A stretch of 51,596 nucleotides of DNA from Pseudomonas maioricensis (GTDB taxonomy: Bacteria; Pseudomonadota; Gammaproteobacteria; Pseudomonadales; Pseudomonadaceae): contig NZ_LOHG01000026.1 of NCBI RefSeq assembly GCF_022790535.1, forward strand, positions 1 to 51,596. Reading direction: 5' to 3'. Position 1 is the stretch's first letter, and each line of letters begins with the position of its first letter. Shown in pieces: positions 25,649-34,188 of this stretch. The notes below the pieces were generated by a model. It was not told where the DNA came from. It saw only the letters and a list, made by a program, of their open reading frames with translations, and made no database searches. A program made the translations under genes and the position numbers.

Positions 25649-25922
25649 CGAGAGCCTGTTCCGCAATATCGACCTCAACAGCCTGTTCACACTGTTGCTG
25701 ATCTATCGCGAGCAGGGCGTCAGCAAAACAGCCGAGCTGCTGCATGTGAAGCAGCCTGCGGTGAGTAATACCCTGGCCAAATTACGCTGCCACTTTCATG
25801 ACCCGCTGTTTGTTCGTCATGCCCATGGTGTGAAGCCGACAGCCAAGGCCACCGAAATTATTCAGCATCTGGAAGCAGGCTTTCAGGATATTCAAAACGC
25901 GCTACTGATCGCTGCCAGGTGA
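25638..25922 (+). CDS. Stand-alone LysR-type DNA-binding domain (no effector domain)
   Basis: The 94-residue product matches only the N-terminal winged helix-turn-helix of LysR regulators: DLNSLFTLLLIYREQGVSKT, AAELL-like helix, QPAVSNTLAKLR and DPLFVRHAHGVKPTAKA, with the start of the linker helix after it. It ends at a clean stop; the next 70 bp show no remnant of a ligand-binding domain. GAGG lies nine bases before the ATG. It overlaps the ABM gene by 11 bp. It may be a truncated regulator, or a small DNA-binding protein that competes with full LysR proteins. Confidence 0.75.
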   Translation: MEFDESLFRNIDLNSLFTLLLIYREQGVSKTAELLHVKQPAVSNTLAKLRCHFHDPLFVRHAHGVKPTAKATEIIQHLEAGFQDIQNALLIAAR

Positions 25923-26034
25923 CCTGTTTTTCGAACCTTGGGCGCGCCCGGCAGGGTGTAACGATTGCAGATGCTTTAATTGAACGGACATGCCGGTTTG
26001 GGCATTCCAGACGCATCAGAAGACGGATACAAGC

Positions 26035-26928
26035 ATGCAGCAGGAAAACTTCAACGATCTTTTTGCCTTTGCCGCAGTGGCGACTGATCGCAGTTTTACC
26101 AAGGCTGCCGCCAAACTGGGCGTCAGTCCATCGGCCCTGAGCCACACCATTCGCAACCTCGAAGCGCGGCTCGGTTTGCGTTTATTGACCCGGACCACGC
26201 GCAGTGTTTCGCCCACTGAGGTCGGGGAGCGGCTCCTGCGCACCGTCAAACCGCGCTTCGATGAAATCACGTCCGAACTGGCCGTATTGAGCGATCAACG
26301 TGAAGCGCCAGCGGGCACTATTCGTATTACCGCCAGCGAACACGTGGCGATATCCATTATTGGCCCGGCGTTGCAGAAACTGTTGCCGCAGTACCCGGAC
26401 ATCAATGTCGAGATCAATGTCGATTCGGGCCTGACCAATATCGTCGCCGAGCGTTTTGACATTGGCGTCCGGCTGGGCGAAAGAGTCGCCAAGGACATGA
26501 TCGCGGTGCGAATCAGTCCGGATTTACGCTGGGTAGTCGTGGCTTCACCTGCCTATTTCGCCAGAAATCCGCGGCCCGAAGTCCCGCAGGATCTGACCAG
26601 CCATAACTGCATCAATATTCGCTTTCCGACCCATGGCGAGCTGTTTGTCTGGGATTTTGAGAAGGACGGTCGCGAGGTCAAGGTCCGGGTCGAGGGGCAA
26701 CTGACCTTCAACAGCATCGTCATGCGTATGGACGCGGTACTCGCCGGGCTGGGCGTTGCCTATTTACCGGAGGACCGGGTGGCTTCATACATTGAAGACG
26801 GACAACTGATCGCGGTGCTGGATGACTGGTGTCAGCCGTGTCCGGGCTATCACCTTTATTACCCGAATCGCCGTCATGCCTCTCTGGCGTTTTCTCTGGT
26901 GGTCGATGCCTTGCGTTACCAACCCTGA
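26035..26928 (+). CDS. LysR-family transcriptional regulator (paralogue of the 34189 gene)
   Basis: The 297-residue regulator has a LysR helix-turn-helix at residues about 8-66 (FTKAAAKLGVSPSALSHTIR, then LLTRTTRSVSPTEVGERLL) and a substrate-binding domain with the subgroup signatures RFDIGVRLGERVAKDMIAVR and FPTHGELFVWDFEKDG. This is the CrgA/DsdC-like group often found beside aldo/keto reductases and oxidoreductases. I start it at the ATG at 26035, immediately before the conserved NDLFAFAAVA; the frame could extend 15 codons upstream. It likely controls the exported decarboxylase-like and cupin genes that follow. Confidence 0.9.
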   Translation: MQQENFNDLFAFAAVATDRSFTKAAAKLGVSPSALSHTIRNLEARLGLRLLTRTTRSVSPTEVGERLLRTVKPRFDEITSELAVLSDQREAPAGTIRITASEHVAISIIGPALQKLLPQYPDINVEINVDSGLTNIVAERFDIGVRLGERVAKDMIAVRISPDLRWVVVASPAYFARNPRPEVPQDLTSHNCINIRFPTHGELFVWDFEKDGREVKVRVEGQLTFNSIVMRMDAVLAGLGVAYLPEDRVASYIEDGQLIAVLDDWCQPCPGYHLYYPNRRHASLAFSLVVDALRYQP

Positions 26929-27097
26929 AGGCATTGGTGAATTCCCCTCATGGCTGCATGCGGGTGCGCCCCATAGTCGTTGCCAGTGCAGTGGTTTAAC
27001 GTCTCGGACGTCGTTGAATCGTCAGGCGTGATCCTGACCTTGAGTACCTTCATTTACATCGGCATCTCATTCAAAGTCATCATTAAAAGGCCCATGC

Positions 27098-27877
27098 ATG
27101 AAGCTATTAGCAACCGCGTTCGCCACTCTGTTCTTTGCCACTGCTTCTGATGGCAGTGAGTCAAAAGCCAGGCCCGACCCCAAGCCTTCCCCCGATGTGC
27201 TTGAAGTCACCCCTCAGCTTTATCAATACACCACTGACCTGTTATTCGGTGAAGTCTGGAAGCGCGAGGCGTTATCCCCGCGTGACCGCAGCCTGATTAC
27301 CCTGTCGGCGCTGGTTGCCGGGGGGCAGACCGCGCAGATGACCGGGCACGTGAAACTCGGGCTGGATAACGGCCTCAAGGCCAGTGAGATCAGCGCGCTG
27401 ATCACTCATCTGGCGTTCTACTCCGGTTGGCCAAATGCGATGTCGGCGGTGGGCGTGGCGAAGCAGGTCTTTGACGAGCGCGGCATTCCCGCAGACCAGA
27501 TCGTGCCGCCTGCCACCGAACCGCTCACGCTTGATCCGGCCATTGAAGCCAGACGCAAGGCAGCTGTTGCTGCGGCGACGGCGGACGTGGCCCCGGAGTT
27601 GGGACGTTTCACTGACGACGTGTTGTTTGCTGATCTGTGGCGCCAGACCAGCCTGACAGCGCGTGATCGCAGCCTCGTCACTGTCGCGGCATTGATCACC
27701 CAGGGGCAGGCAGCCCAATTGCCGTTTCATCTCAATCGCGCCATGGATAACGGACTGACCCGTGGGCAGGCGTCTGAAGTGGTGACGCATCTGGCGTTCT
27801 ATGCCGGTTGGCCGAAGGCGATGTCGGCTGTGCCGGTCTTGAAGGACGTGTTCGCGTCTCGCGCTACCCAAGGTTGA
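27098..27877 (+). CDS. Exported double carboxymuconolactone-decarboxylase-like protein
   Basis: The 259-residue protein has an N-terminal signal peptide (about 1-22) and two tandem CMD/AhpD-like domains (about 45-130 and 165-255). The repeats are clearly related: LSPRDRSLITLSALV...NGLKASEISALITHLAFYSGWPNAMSA versus the second LTARDRSLVTVAALI...SEVVTHLAFYAGWPKAMSA. There is no CxxC of the AhpD peroxidase type, so it resembles PcaC-type folds. A periplasmic location excludes a direct role in cytoplasmic protocatechuate breakdown. AAAGG precedes the ATG. A cupin gene follows after 52 bp, probably in one operon. Confidence 0.85.
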   Translation: MKLLATAFATLFFATASDGSESKARPDPKPSPDVLEVTPQLYQYTTDLLFGEVWKREALSPRDRSLITLSALVAGGQTAQMTGHVKLGLDNGLKASEISALITHLAFYSGWPNAMSAVGVAKQVFDERGIPADQIVPPATEPLTLDPAIEARRKAAVAAATADVAPELGRFTDDVLFADLWRQTSLTARDRSLVTVAALITQGQAAQLPFHLNRAMDNGLTRGQASEVVTHLAFYAGWPKAMSAVPVLKDVFASRATQG

Positions 27878-27929
27878 TCAATGTGAGGGCATGTCCAGAC
27901 ATGCCCGGCCATATCCCGTGAGGTTCATC

Positions 27930-28406
27930 ATGAAGAAACTGGCAGCAACTGCGTTATCACTGTCCCTGTTTGCTTTTGAATCCCATGCCGAAAGCATGTT
28001 GCCGGTGACGGTTACGCCCAATGGCTCGCAACCCTCGGTGAAGGGGCCAGCGGATTACTTTACCGGGACGGTGCGGGTCGATGCGCCCTTCAAAGGTACT
28101 GAGCCTGCACGTGTCAGTGGTGCCACCGTCACTTTCGAACCCGGTGCCCGTTCTGCCTGGCACACCCATCCACTGGGGCAGACGTTAATCGTCACCGCAG
28201 GGTCCGGGCTGGTGCAGGAGTCTGGCAAGGCCGTACAGACCATCAAGGCTGGCGACACGGTGTGGATTCCGCCAGGCGTCAAGCATTGGCACGGGGCAAC
28301 GGCTACGACGGGCATGACTCACATTGCCATTGCCGAGGCACAGGACGGCAAGGTGGTGAACTGGCTGGAGCAAGTCAGTGATCAGGAGTATGCCGCTTCA
28401 CGCTGA
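27930..28406 (+). CDS. Exported cupin-domain protein
   Basis: The 158-residue product starts with a signal peptide (about 1-20, cleaved after SHA) and has one cupin barrel with both motifs: ARSAWHTHPLGQTLIVTAGSG (His residues for metal) and WIPPGVKHWHGATA. Proteins of this type are often encoded next to CMD-family and aldo/keto reductase genes, with quercetinase-like or unknown activity. GTGAGG before the ATG at 27930 favours this start over one 13 codons upstream. A terminator follows at 28443. Confidence 0.87.
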   Translation: MKKLAATALSLSLFAFESHAESMLPVTVTPNGSQPSVKGPADYFTGTVRVDAPFKGTEPARVSGATVTFEPGARSAWHTHPLGQTLIVTAGSGLVQESGKAVQTIKAGDTVWIPPGVKHWHGATATTGMTHIAIAEAQDGKVVNWLEQVSDQEYAASR

Positions 28407-28442
28407 TTCGGGGGCAACGCCATCGGCGTCACGACAGTTACC

Positions 28443-28485
28443 AAGGCCACCTCGGTTCTACTCCGTTGAGGGGTGGCCTTTTTTA
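28443..28485 (+). terminator. Rho-independent terminator after the cupin gene
   Basis: AAGGCCACC (28443-28451) pairs with GGTGGCCTT (28472-28480), followed by a run of T residues. It closes the unit containing the CMD-like and cupin genes. Confidence 0.8.
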
Positions 28486-28526
28486 TTTTCAGGTGCCACA
28501 CCGCTGTCGCGCAGCAAACATTTGAC

Positions 28527-28607
28527 CTGTAGGAGTGAACTTGTTCGCGAGGCGGTCTTCCTGTGCCTGCAGGCGTATCGCTTCGCCAACAAGTTAGCTC
28601 CTACAAG
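28527..28607. repeat. REP inverted pair
   Basis: CTGTAGGAGTGAACTTGTTC with GCGAGG at the left is mirrored by an eroded right arm (CGCCAACAAGTTAGCTCCTA). It lies between convergent genes. Confidence 0.75.
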
Positions 28608-28688
28608 GTCTGTGTTCCATATCCATTAATGAAGTGATGTTTGATGACAGCCGCAATCCTTCAGGACCGGCCGGGCGTTTTGATCGGT

Positions 28689-29693
28689 TCAACGCCCGGT
28701 CATGTCCAGCGCCGCTTGCGGCAGGCGCGCACCTTGGGGCTGGATCTTTGCTGCGGCGTCTTCGATGGCGGCCAGGTCCGCCGGGCTTAATTCGAGGGTC
28801 ACGGCGCCGAGGTTTTCTTCCAGGCGATGCAGCTTGGTGGTCCCCGGAATCGGCACAATCCACGGCTTGCGAGTCAGCAGCCAGGCCAGTGCGATTTGCG
28901 CAGGTGTCACGCTTTTCTCATCCGCCACACTGCGCAGCAGATCAACCAGACCCTGATTGGCTTTACGCATTTCTGCCGTGAAGCGCGGGACATGGTTGCG
29001 GAAGTCGCTGCTGTCGAATTGCGTGGTTTCATCAATCTGGCCGGTCAAAAAACCTGCGCCCAAAGGACTGAACGGCACAAAGCCGATGTTCAGTTCTTCC
29101 AGCGTCGGCAGCAATTCCAGCTCGGGCTCACGCCACCATAACGAGTACTCGCTTTGCACAGCGGTGACCGGATGCACGGCATGGGCGCGGCGGACGGTTT
29201 GCACGCTGGCTTCGGACAAACCGTAGTGCCTGACCTTGCCCGCAGCGATCAAGTCGGTGATTGCCCCGACGACGTCTTCGATGGGTACAGCCGGGTCCAC
29301 CCGGTGTTGGTAGAACAAATCGATGGTGTCGACCTTCAAGCGCTTGAGTGACGCTTCAGCCACGGCTTTGATGTGTGCAGGGCGGCTGTTCAGTCCGCTG
29401 CCACGCACGCCAGTCTGCGGGTCGATATCGAAGCCGAATTTGGTTGCGATCACCACCTGGCCTTTGAACGGTGCAAGCGCCTCGCCAAGCAGCTCTTCAT
29501 TGACCCAGGGGCCATAGGCTTCGGCAGTGTCGAAAAAATTCACACCGCGCTCGATGGCGGCGTGCATCAGGGTGATCATTTGCTGCTTGTCGGCTTCAGG
29601 GCCGTAAGCGGAGCTCATGCCCATGCAACCCAGACCCATCGCCGAAACGTCGAGTGCATTACCCAGTGTTCTCATTTTCATTCTGTTCTCCAT
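28689..29693 (-). CDS. Aldo/keto reductase (YajO/IolS-like)
   Basis: The 334-residue cytoplasmic enzyme starts with MRTLGNALDVSAMGLGCMGM, typical of the AKR family acting on aldehydes and ketones with NADPH. The tetrad is visible: Asp and Tyr in FFDTAEAYGPW, Lys in VIATKFGFD, His in FYQHRVDPAVP. PIPGTTKLHRLEEN near the C terminus is the phosphate-binding region. AAAGG seven bases before the ATG at 29693 supports the start. It lies between the exported CMD/cupin pair and the molybdenum aldehyde oxidoreductase, so aldehyde detoxification is a reasonable role. Confidence 0.9.
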   Translation of the reverse strand: MENRMKMRTLGNALDVSAMGLGCMGMSSAYGPEADKQQMITLMHAAIERGVNFFDTAEAYGPWVNEELLGEALAPFKGQVVIATKFGFDIDPQTGVRGSGLNSRPAHIKAVAEASLKRLKVDTIDLFYQHRVDPAVPIEDVVGAITDLIAAGKVRHYGLSEASVQTVRRAHAVHPVTAVQSEYSLWWREPELELLPTLEELNIGFVPFSPLGAGFLTGQIDETTQFDSSDFRNHVPRFTAEMRKANQGLVDLLRSVADEKSVTPAQIALAWLLTRKPWIVPIPGTTKLHRLEENLGAVTLELSPADLAAIEDAAAKIQPQGARLPQAALDMTGR

Positions 29694-29838
29694 AGCGATG
29701 CCTTTGAATACAGGCTACAGAGCAGGGCAGTGTTAGAGAATGCGGGTTAATCCAAGTACGGTTGTGAGGTGGGTTCAGTAATGCGGAATGGCAGTTTTAA
29801 TCAAACAAACGCGATTGTCTGACTTAAAACCCGATTCC

Positions 29839-29913
29839 CTGTAAGAGCTGCCGCAGGCTGCGATGACGGCGTGCAAGGACGGATGCCTTCGCAGCCTTCG
29901 GCAGCTCCTACAG
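29839..29913. repeat. REP inverted pair (GCTGCCGAAGGCTGCG type)
   Basis: CTGTAAGAGCTGCCGCAGGC and GCAGCCTTCGGCAGCTCCTA form an inverted doublet of a third REP subtype. Confidence 0.8.
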
Positions 29914-29933
29914 AGAAAGGGGCATCCTTTCGC

Positions 29934-32132
29934 TTAAATCATTTCCGGCAACGACTTCAGGACTTTATCCAGGGTGATGGGATATTCCCGCACCCGTGCG
30001 CCCGTCGCGTTGTAGATCGCGTTGGCGATCGCCGCGCTGACCCCGCACAGTCCGAGTTCGCCCACGCCTTTGGCTTTCATCGGGGAAGACACCGGATCGG
30101 TTTCGTCGAGGAAAATCACTTCCTGCTCGGGAATGTCGGCGTGTACCGGCACTTCATAGCCCGCCAGGTCGTGGTTGACGAAAAAGCCCAGTCGTTTGTC
30201 CACGGCCAACTCTTCCATCAGCGCTGCACCAACGCCCATGGTCATCGCCCCGATGACCTGGCTGCGTGCCGATGTCGGGTTGAGGATACGACCTGCCGCG
30301 CAGACCGCCAGCATGCGTCTGACGCGGGTTTCACCGGTGGCCATGTTCACCGCGACTTCGACGAAGTGTGCACCGAAGGTCGATTGCTGATACTTCTTGG
30401 CCAGCTCGGCAAACTCGATGGAGTCCTCTGCGACCAGGTCGCCATTACGAGCGGCCTGACCCAGCGGCACGCTGCGCCCGGCGAATTGCACCTGACCGTC
30501 GCTGAACACTGCATCGTCAGCGTTGTAGCCCAGACGTCTGGTCACCGCTTCGCGCAGCTTCACGCACGCGGCATAAACCCCTGCGGTCGAACAGTTGGCG
30601 CCGAACTGGCCACCGGATCCGGCAGACACCGGGAAGTCCGAATCGCCCAGTTTGACCACCACATCATCCAGGGTCACGCCCATCATTTCCGCCGCCGTCT
30701 GGGCAATGATGGTATAGCTGCCCGTACCGATATCGGTCATGTCGGTTTCCACCATGACCTTGCCATTACTGCTCAAACGAACCCTGGCTCCGGATTTGAG
30801 CAGCAGGTTGTTGCGATAAGCGCAGCCCACGCCCATACCGATCAGCCAGTTGCCCTCGCGTTGCATGCCCGGGCGTGGATGGCGCTTGTTCCAGCCGAAA
30901 CGTTCGGCACCGGTCTGCAGACACTGGACCAGGCTGCGTTGCGAAAACGGTCGTTGCGGGTTGCCGGGGTCGACCTGTGTGTCGTTGATGATCCGGAACT
31001 GGATGGGGTCCAGGCCGAGCTTCTCTGCCATCTCGTCCATGGCGATTTCCAGGGCCATTAACCCTGGCGTTTCACCCGGTGCGCGCATGGCGTTGCCTTC
31101 CGGCAAATCCAGCGTGGCCAGGCGCATGGCGGTCATTCGGTTGTCACCGGCGTACAGAAACTGGGTCGGCTGCACGGCGTTCTCCACGCCACCGCCAGCG
31201 AGATCACCGGACCAGCCTTCATGGGCAATGGCGGTGATTTTGCCGTCTTGGCTGGCACCGATGCGGATGCGCTGGACAGTGGCCGGTCGATGCGTGGTGT
31301 TATTGATGATCTGCGGGCGTGCCAAAGCTACTTTTACCGGGCGGCCACATTGCTTCGATCCGAGTGCTGCAAGAATGGCGTCAGACCTGATAAACAGTTT
31401 GCCGCCGAAACCTCCGCCGATATAGGGCGACACCAGACGCACATTTTCTTTGGCCAGCCCTAGGGTGGTGGCAACGTCGCCGACACTCCAGGCGATCATC
31501 TGATTGGACGTCCAGAGGATCAGCTTTTCACCTTCCCAGGTCGCCATGGAACTGTGCGGCTCCATGGCCGCATGAGACTGGTCCGGCGTGGTGTAAGTCG
31601 CATCGAACTGCACGGGCGCTGAACTGAAGGCTCCGGCAAAGTCACCGCGTGCGGTATCCGGCGCTTCGCCCTCCGGTTTTACGGCGGCATTCAAGTCATG
31701 ACCCAAATCGTATTGGCCGTTGCTGCGCAGGTATTCGACTTGCACCAATTGCGCAGCGGCACGCGCTTCCTCGAAAGACTCGGCTACCACCAGCGCGATG
31801 GCCTGATGGTAATGCTGGATTTCAGGCCCGCCGAGCAGCTTTGCCGTGTTGTATTTACCTTTGCCCAGTTTTCCCGCGCTGGCGGCCGTGACGATCCCCA
31901 GTACGCCGGGCGCTGCGTTTGCAGCCTCCAGGTTCATGGAGCCGATGCGCCCCTTGGCGATCGCTGAAGTCACGACGTAGCCGTAGGCCTGATTCGGTAC
32001 CGTGTCGTGATGCTCGTAGGCGTAGGGTGCCTGCCCGGTGGTTTTCAGCTTGCCGTCGATGCGTGGTGTGGCCTTGCCGACGACTTTAAGCTGGTCGATG
32101 GGGTTGGTGGTGGCCGGGGTATCGAATCTCAT
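29934..32132 (-). CDS. paoC: Aldehyde oxidoreductase molybdopterin-binding subunit, PaoC-like
   Basis: The 732-residue large subunit belongs to the xanthine dehydrogenase family and binds the molybdenum cofactor. Features are the N-terminal a/b hammerhead domain (IDGKLKTTGQAPYAYE), Moco-contact segments such as NQMIAWSVGDVATTLG, YIGGGFGGKLFIRS and GSGGQFGANCSTAGVY, and the C-terminal catalytic Glu in KGVGELGLCGVSAA. Length and architecture match E. coli PaoC (YagR), which oxidises aromatic aldehydes to acids in the periplasm. It has no signal of its own and would be carried out with the Tat-tagged small subunit. The start overlaps the paoB-like stop by four bases. Confidence 0.9.
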   Translation of the reverse strand: MRFDTPATTNPIDQLKVVGKATPRIDGKLKTTGQAPYAYEHHDTVPNQAYGYVVTSAIAKGRIGSMNLEAANAAPGVLGIVTAASAGKLGKGKYNTAKLLGGPEIQHYHQAIALVVAESFEEARAAAQLVQVEYLRSNGQYDLGHDLNAAVKPEGEAPDTARGDFAGAFSSAPVQFDATYTTPDQSHAAMEPHSSMATWEGEKLILWTSNQMIAWSVGDVATTLGLAKENVRLVSPYIGGGFGGKLFIRSDAILAALGSKQCGRPVKVALARPQIINNTTHRPATVQRIRIGASQDGKITAIAHEGWSGDLAGGGVENAVQPTQFLYAGDNRMTAMRLATLDLPEGNAMRAPGETPGLMALEIAMDEMAEKLGLDPIQFRIINDTQVDPGNPQRPFSQRSLVQCLQTGAERFGWNKRHPRPGMQREGNWLIGMGVGCAYRNNLLLKSGARVRLSSNGKVMVETDMTDIGTGSYTIIAQTAAEMMGVTLDDVVVKLGDSDFPVSAGSGGQFGANCSTAGVYAACVKLREAVTRRLGYNADDAVFSDGQVQFAGRSVPLGQAARNGDLVAEDSIEFAELAKKYQQSTFGAHFVEVAVNMATGETRVRRMLAVCAAGRILNPTSARSQVIGAMTMGVGAALMEELAVDKRLGFFVNHDLAGYEVPVHADIPEQEVIFLDETDPVSSPMKAKGVGELGLCGVSAAIANAIYNATGARVREYPITLDKVLKSLPEMI

Positions 32133-33085
32133 GAGGCGGCCCTCGCTTGCGCCATGACCGAAGCCAGCGTGCGCTCGGCGAGCGTCACTTTGAATTCGTT
32201 CTCATGGGTTGGCGTCGCGCCATGCAGCAGCTTTGCGGTGACCGCTTTTGCACCCTCAGGCATCAGCGCGTCTGCTTCTTCAACCCTCCATGGCTTGTGC
32301 GCGACGCCGCCCAATGCGACCCGGCCTTTGCCATTGCTTTGAATCACGGCAGCCACCGAGATCAGCGCAAACGCATAAGAAGCCCGGTCGCGGACTTTCT
32401 GGTAGAGGTGGGTGCCGCCAATGGGCGCAGGCAGCGTGACAGCAGTGATCAGCTCGTTGGCCGCAAGAGACGTTTCGATGTTGGGGGTCGTGCCTGGCAG
32501 GCGATGGAAGTCGGCAATCGGGATGACCCGGGTGGTGCCGTCAGGGCGAACGGTTTCCACTTGAGCATCCAGGACGCGCATCGCAATCGCCATATCGCTC
32601 GGGTGCGTGGCGATACAGGCGCTGCTGACACCGATAATCCCCAGTTGCCGAGTGACGCCGCCAATGGCTGCACAGCCACTGCCCGGATGGCGCTTGTTAC
32701 AGGCCTGATTAGTGTCGTAGAAGTAGGGGCAGCGGGTGCGCTGCAGTAAATTCCCGGCAGTGGTCGCGGCGTTGCGCAGTTGCCCGGAAGCACCCGCCAG
32801 CAGCGCGCGTGACAACACTCCGTAATCTTTGCGTACTCGTGGGTCTGCGGCCAGGTCGGTGTTGCGCACCAGCGCTCCGATGCGCAGCCCGCCTTCAGGC
32901 GTCGCTTCAATGCGATCCAGCGCAAGATCATTCACGTCGATCAGGTGCAGCGGGGTTTCGATTTCCAGCTTCATCAGATCCAGCAGGTTAGTGCCACCCG
33001 CAATGAATTTGGAGCCTTCGGTCTGTGCGGAGTGTGCTGCCGCTTCAGCCGGGGATTGGGCGCGTACATAGGTGAAGGGTCTCAT
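32129..33085 (-). CDS. paoB: Aldehyde oxidoreductase FAD-binding subunit, PaoB-like
   Basis: The 318-residue subunit has the FAD-binding domain of xanthine-dehydrogenase medium subunits (FIAGGTNLLDLMK; AATTAGNLLQRTRC). The insert TRCPYFYD...NQACNKRHPGSGCAAIGG supplies the cysteines of the extra [4Fe-4S] cluster found in PaoB-type subunits. The CO_deh_flav C-terminal domain follows. It passes electrons between the molybdenum site and an external acceptor. It overlaps both neighbours by four bases, so the three subunits are translationally coupled. Confidence 0.9.
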   Translation of the reverse strand: MRPFTYVRAQSPAEAAAHSAQTEGSKFIAGGTNLLDLMKLEIETPLHLIDVNDLALDRIEATPEGGLRIGALVRNTDLAADPRVRKDYGVLSRALLAGASGQLRNAATTAGNLLQRTRCPYFYDTNQACNKRHPGSGCAAIGGVTRQLGIIGVSSACIATHPSDMAIAMRVLDAQVETVRPDGTTRVIPIADFHRLPGTTPNIETSLAANELITAVTLPAPIGGTHLYQKVRDRASYAFALISVAAVIQSNGKGRVALGGVAHKPWRVEEADALMPEGAKAVTAKLLHGATPTHENEFKVTLAERTLASVMAQARAAS

Positions 33086-33777
33086 GCAGTCACCTCCGCG
33101 ACTTCGCTGATGGCAGCGATGATGTTGGAGTAGGCACCACAGCGGCAGATATTGCCGCTCATGCGTTCCTGGAATTCACTGGCGATCAGTTGCGGTCGAT
33201 CTGTCAGGCTCTGACTGACATGGCTCGGAATGCCCTGACGGATTTCGTCGAGCACTGCGACGGCCGAGCAGATCTGCCCCGGCGTGCAATAGCCGCACTG
33301 GAAACCGTCATGTTTGATAAACGCGGCTTGCATTGCATGCAGTTTGTCCGGGGTCCCCAGACCTTCGACCGTAGTGACTTTCGAACCTTGCTGCATCACT
33401 GCCAGGGTCAGGCATGAGTTAATCCGTTTGCCATTGACGATCACGGTGCAGGCGCCGCATTGACCGTGGTCGCAGCCTTTCTTGGTGCCCGTCAGGTGCA
33501 AGTGCTCGCGCAAGGTATCGAGCAAGGTCGTGCGGGTGTCCAGCTCCAGTTGCCGAGGTACGCCGTTCACCTCAAGGGCAACCGCTGCCCGCACCGGGCG
33601 CGCCATCTGGTTTGCCGCGGAGGCGAGTGCGGAAATGAACGGGGGGAGCGCTACGGTACTGGCGGTCACTGCACCCACGATCAGGAATTTGCGTCTGGTT
33701 ATTTTCATCAGGTCACGGTCGTCCATTGTTTTGTTCCCGTTTTGATGGGGAAGGGCTGCGAATTCAGCGTTAGCCAT
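33082..33777 (-). CDS. paoA: Aldehyde oxidoreductase 2Fe-2S subunit with Tat signal, PaoA-like
   Basis: The 231-residue subunit carries a twin-arginine signal (KITRRKFLIVGAV) that would export the assembled complex. The plant-type ferredoxin cluster is KGCDHGQCGACTV with a fourth Cys in NSCL, and the second cluster uses GFQCGYCTPGQ and NICRCGAY. The N-terminal region before the arginines is long (about 25 residues), as in E. coli PaoA. An alternative ATG at 33726 would shorten it, and neither start has a strong ribosome binding site. It is the first gene of paoABC. No paoD-like cofactor-insertion gene follows. Confidence 0.88.
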   Translation of the reverse strand: MANAEFAALPHQNGNKTMDDRDLMKITRRKFLIVGAVTASTVALPPFISALASAANQMARPVRAAVALEVNGVPRQLELDTRTTLLDTLREHLHLTGTKKGCDHGQCGACTVIVNGKRINSCLTLAVMQQGSKVTTVEGLGTPDKLHAMQAAFIKHDGFQCGYCTPGQICSAVAVLDEIRQGIPSHVSQSLTDRPQLIASEFQERMSGNICRCGAYSNIIAAISEVAEVTA

Positions 33778-34188
33778 GGCAGCGGCACCTGTTTCGGTGC
33801 CTTCAGTAAAAGTGGCTTGCGTCGGGCGTCTCTGCGTCCGTTGTTGCAGCCCGATCGGGGCTGGCCGGTTTCAGCGGGATCCAGATTACGACTCGCGACT
33901 GTTGCCAAAAGTTTGAGCCAATCGCTCACTTGCTGTTATGAATTGCTTTCATGAATCCAGGCCGGATCAGAGTCTGGAGGTGACGGTAGTGCCCTGACGG
34001 TCCACGGACTATGCACGCAGAGCGCAATACACACCTGAGCCCGGCTCATCAATGTACGTCGGGCCTTTAAAACCGGGTGTTTCGTGCTGTTACCAAGGGG
34101 CGTGTTTCGATACATTTTGAAAACAAACAGCGTGGAGTATTAAGCGCCGAGTGGTTTAATCGCCCCACTTTATGAAGAGGGCTCATGA
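33778..34188. other. Divergent regulatory region paoABC / LysR
   Basis: This 411-bp gap should hold the promoters of paoABC (reverse) and the LysR gene (forward). The partial repeat ATGAAT occurs twice near 33938-33956. I see no hairpin or gene. Confidence 0.45.

Noticed and set aside
25923..26034. Search for a remnant of a LysR effector domain after the truncated regulator
   Set aside because: No frame in this short stretch resembles an effector domain, so a simple frameshift does not explain the short protein.
28671..28699. Hairpin CCGGGCGTT / AACGCCCGG at the end of the aldo/keto reductase gene
   Set aside because: It overlaps the stop codon and no T-run follows on the reverse strand, so it is not an intrinsic terminator.
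29871..31061. A 396-codon forward frame opposite the paoC-like gene
   Set aside because: Antisense to a conserved molybdenum enzyme; His/Gly-rich translation without domain features.
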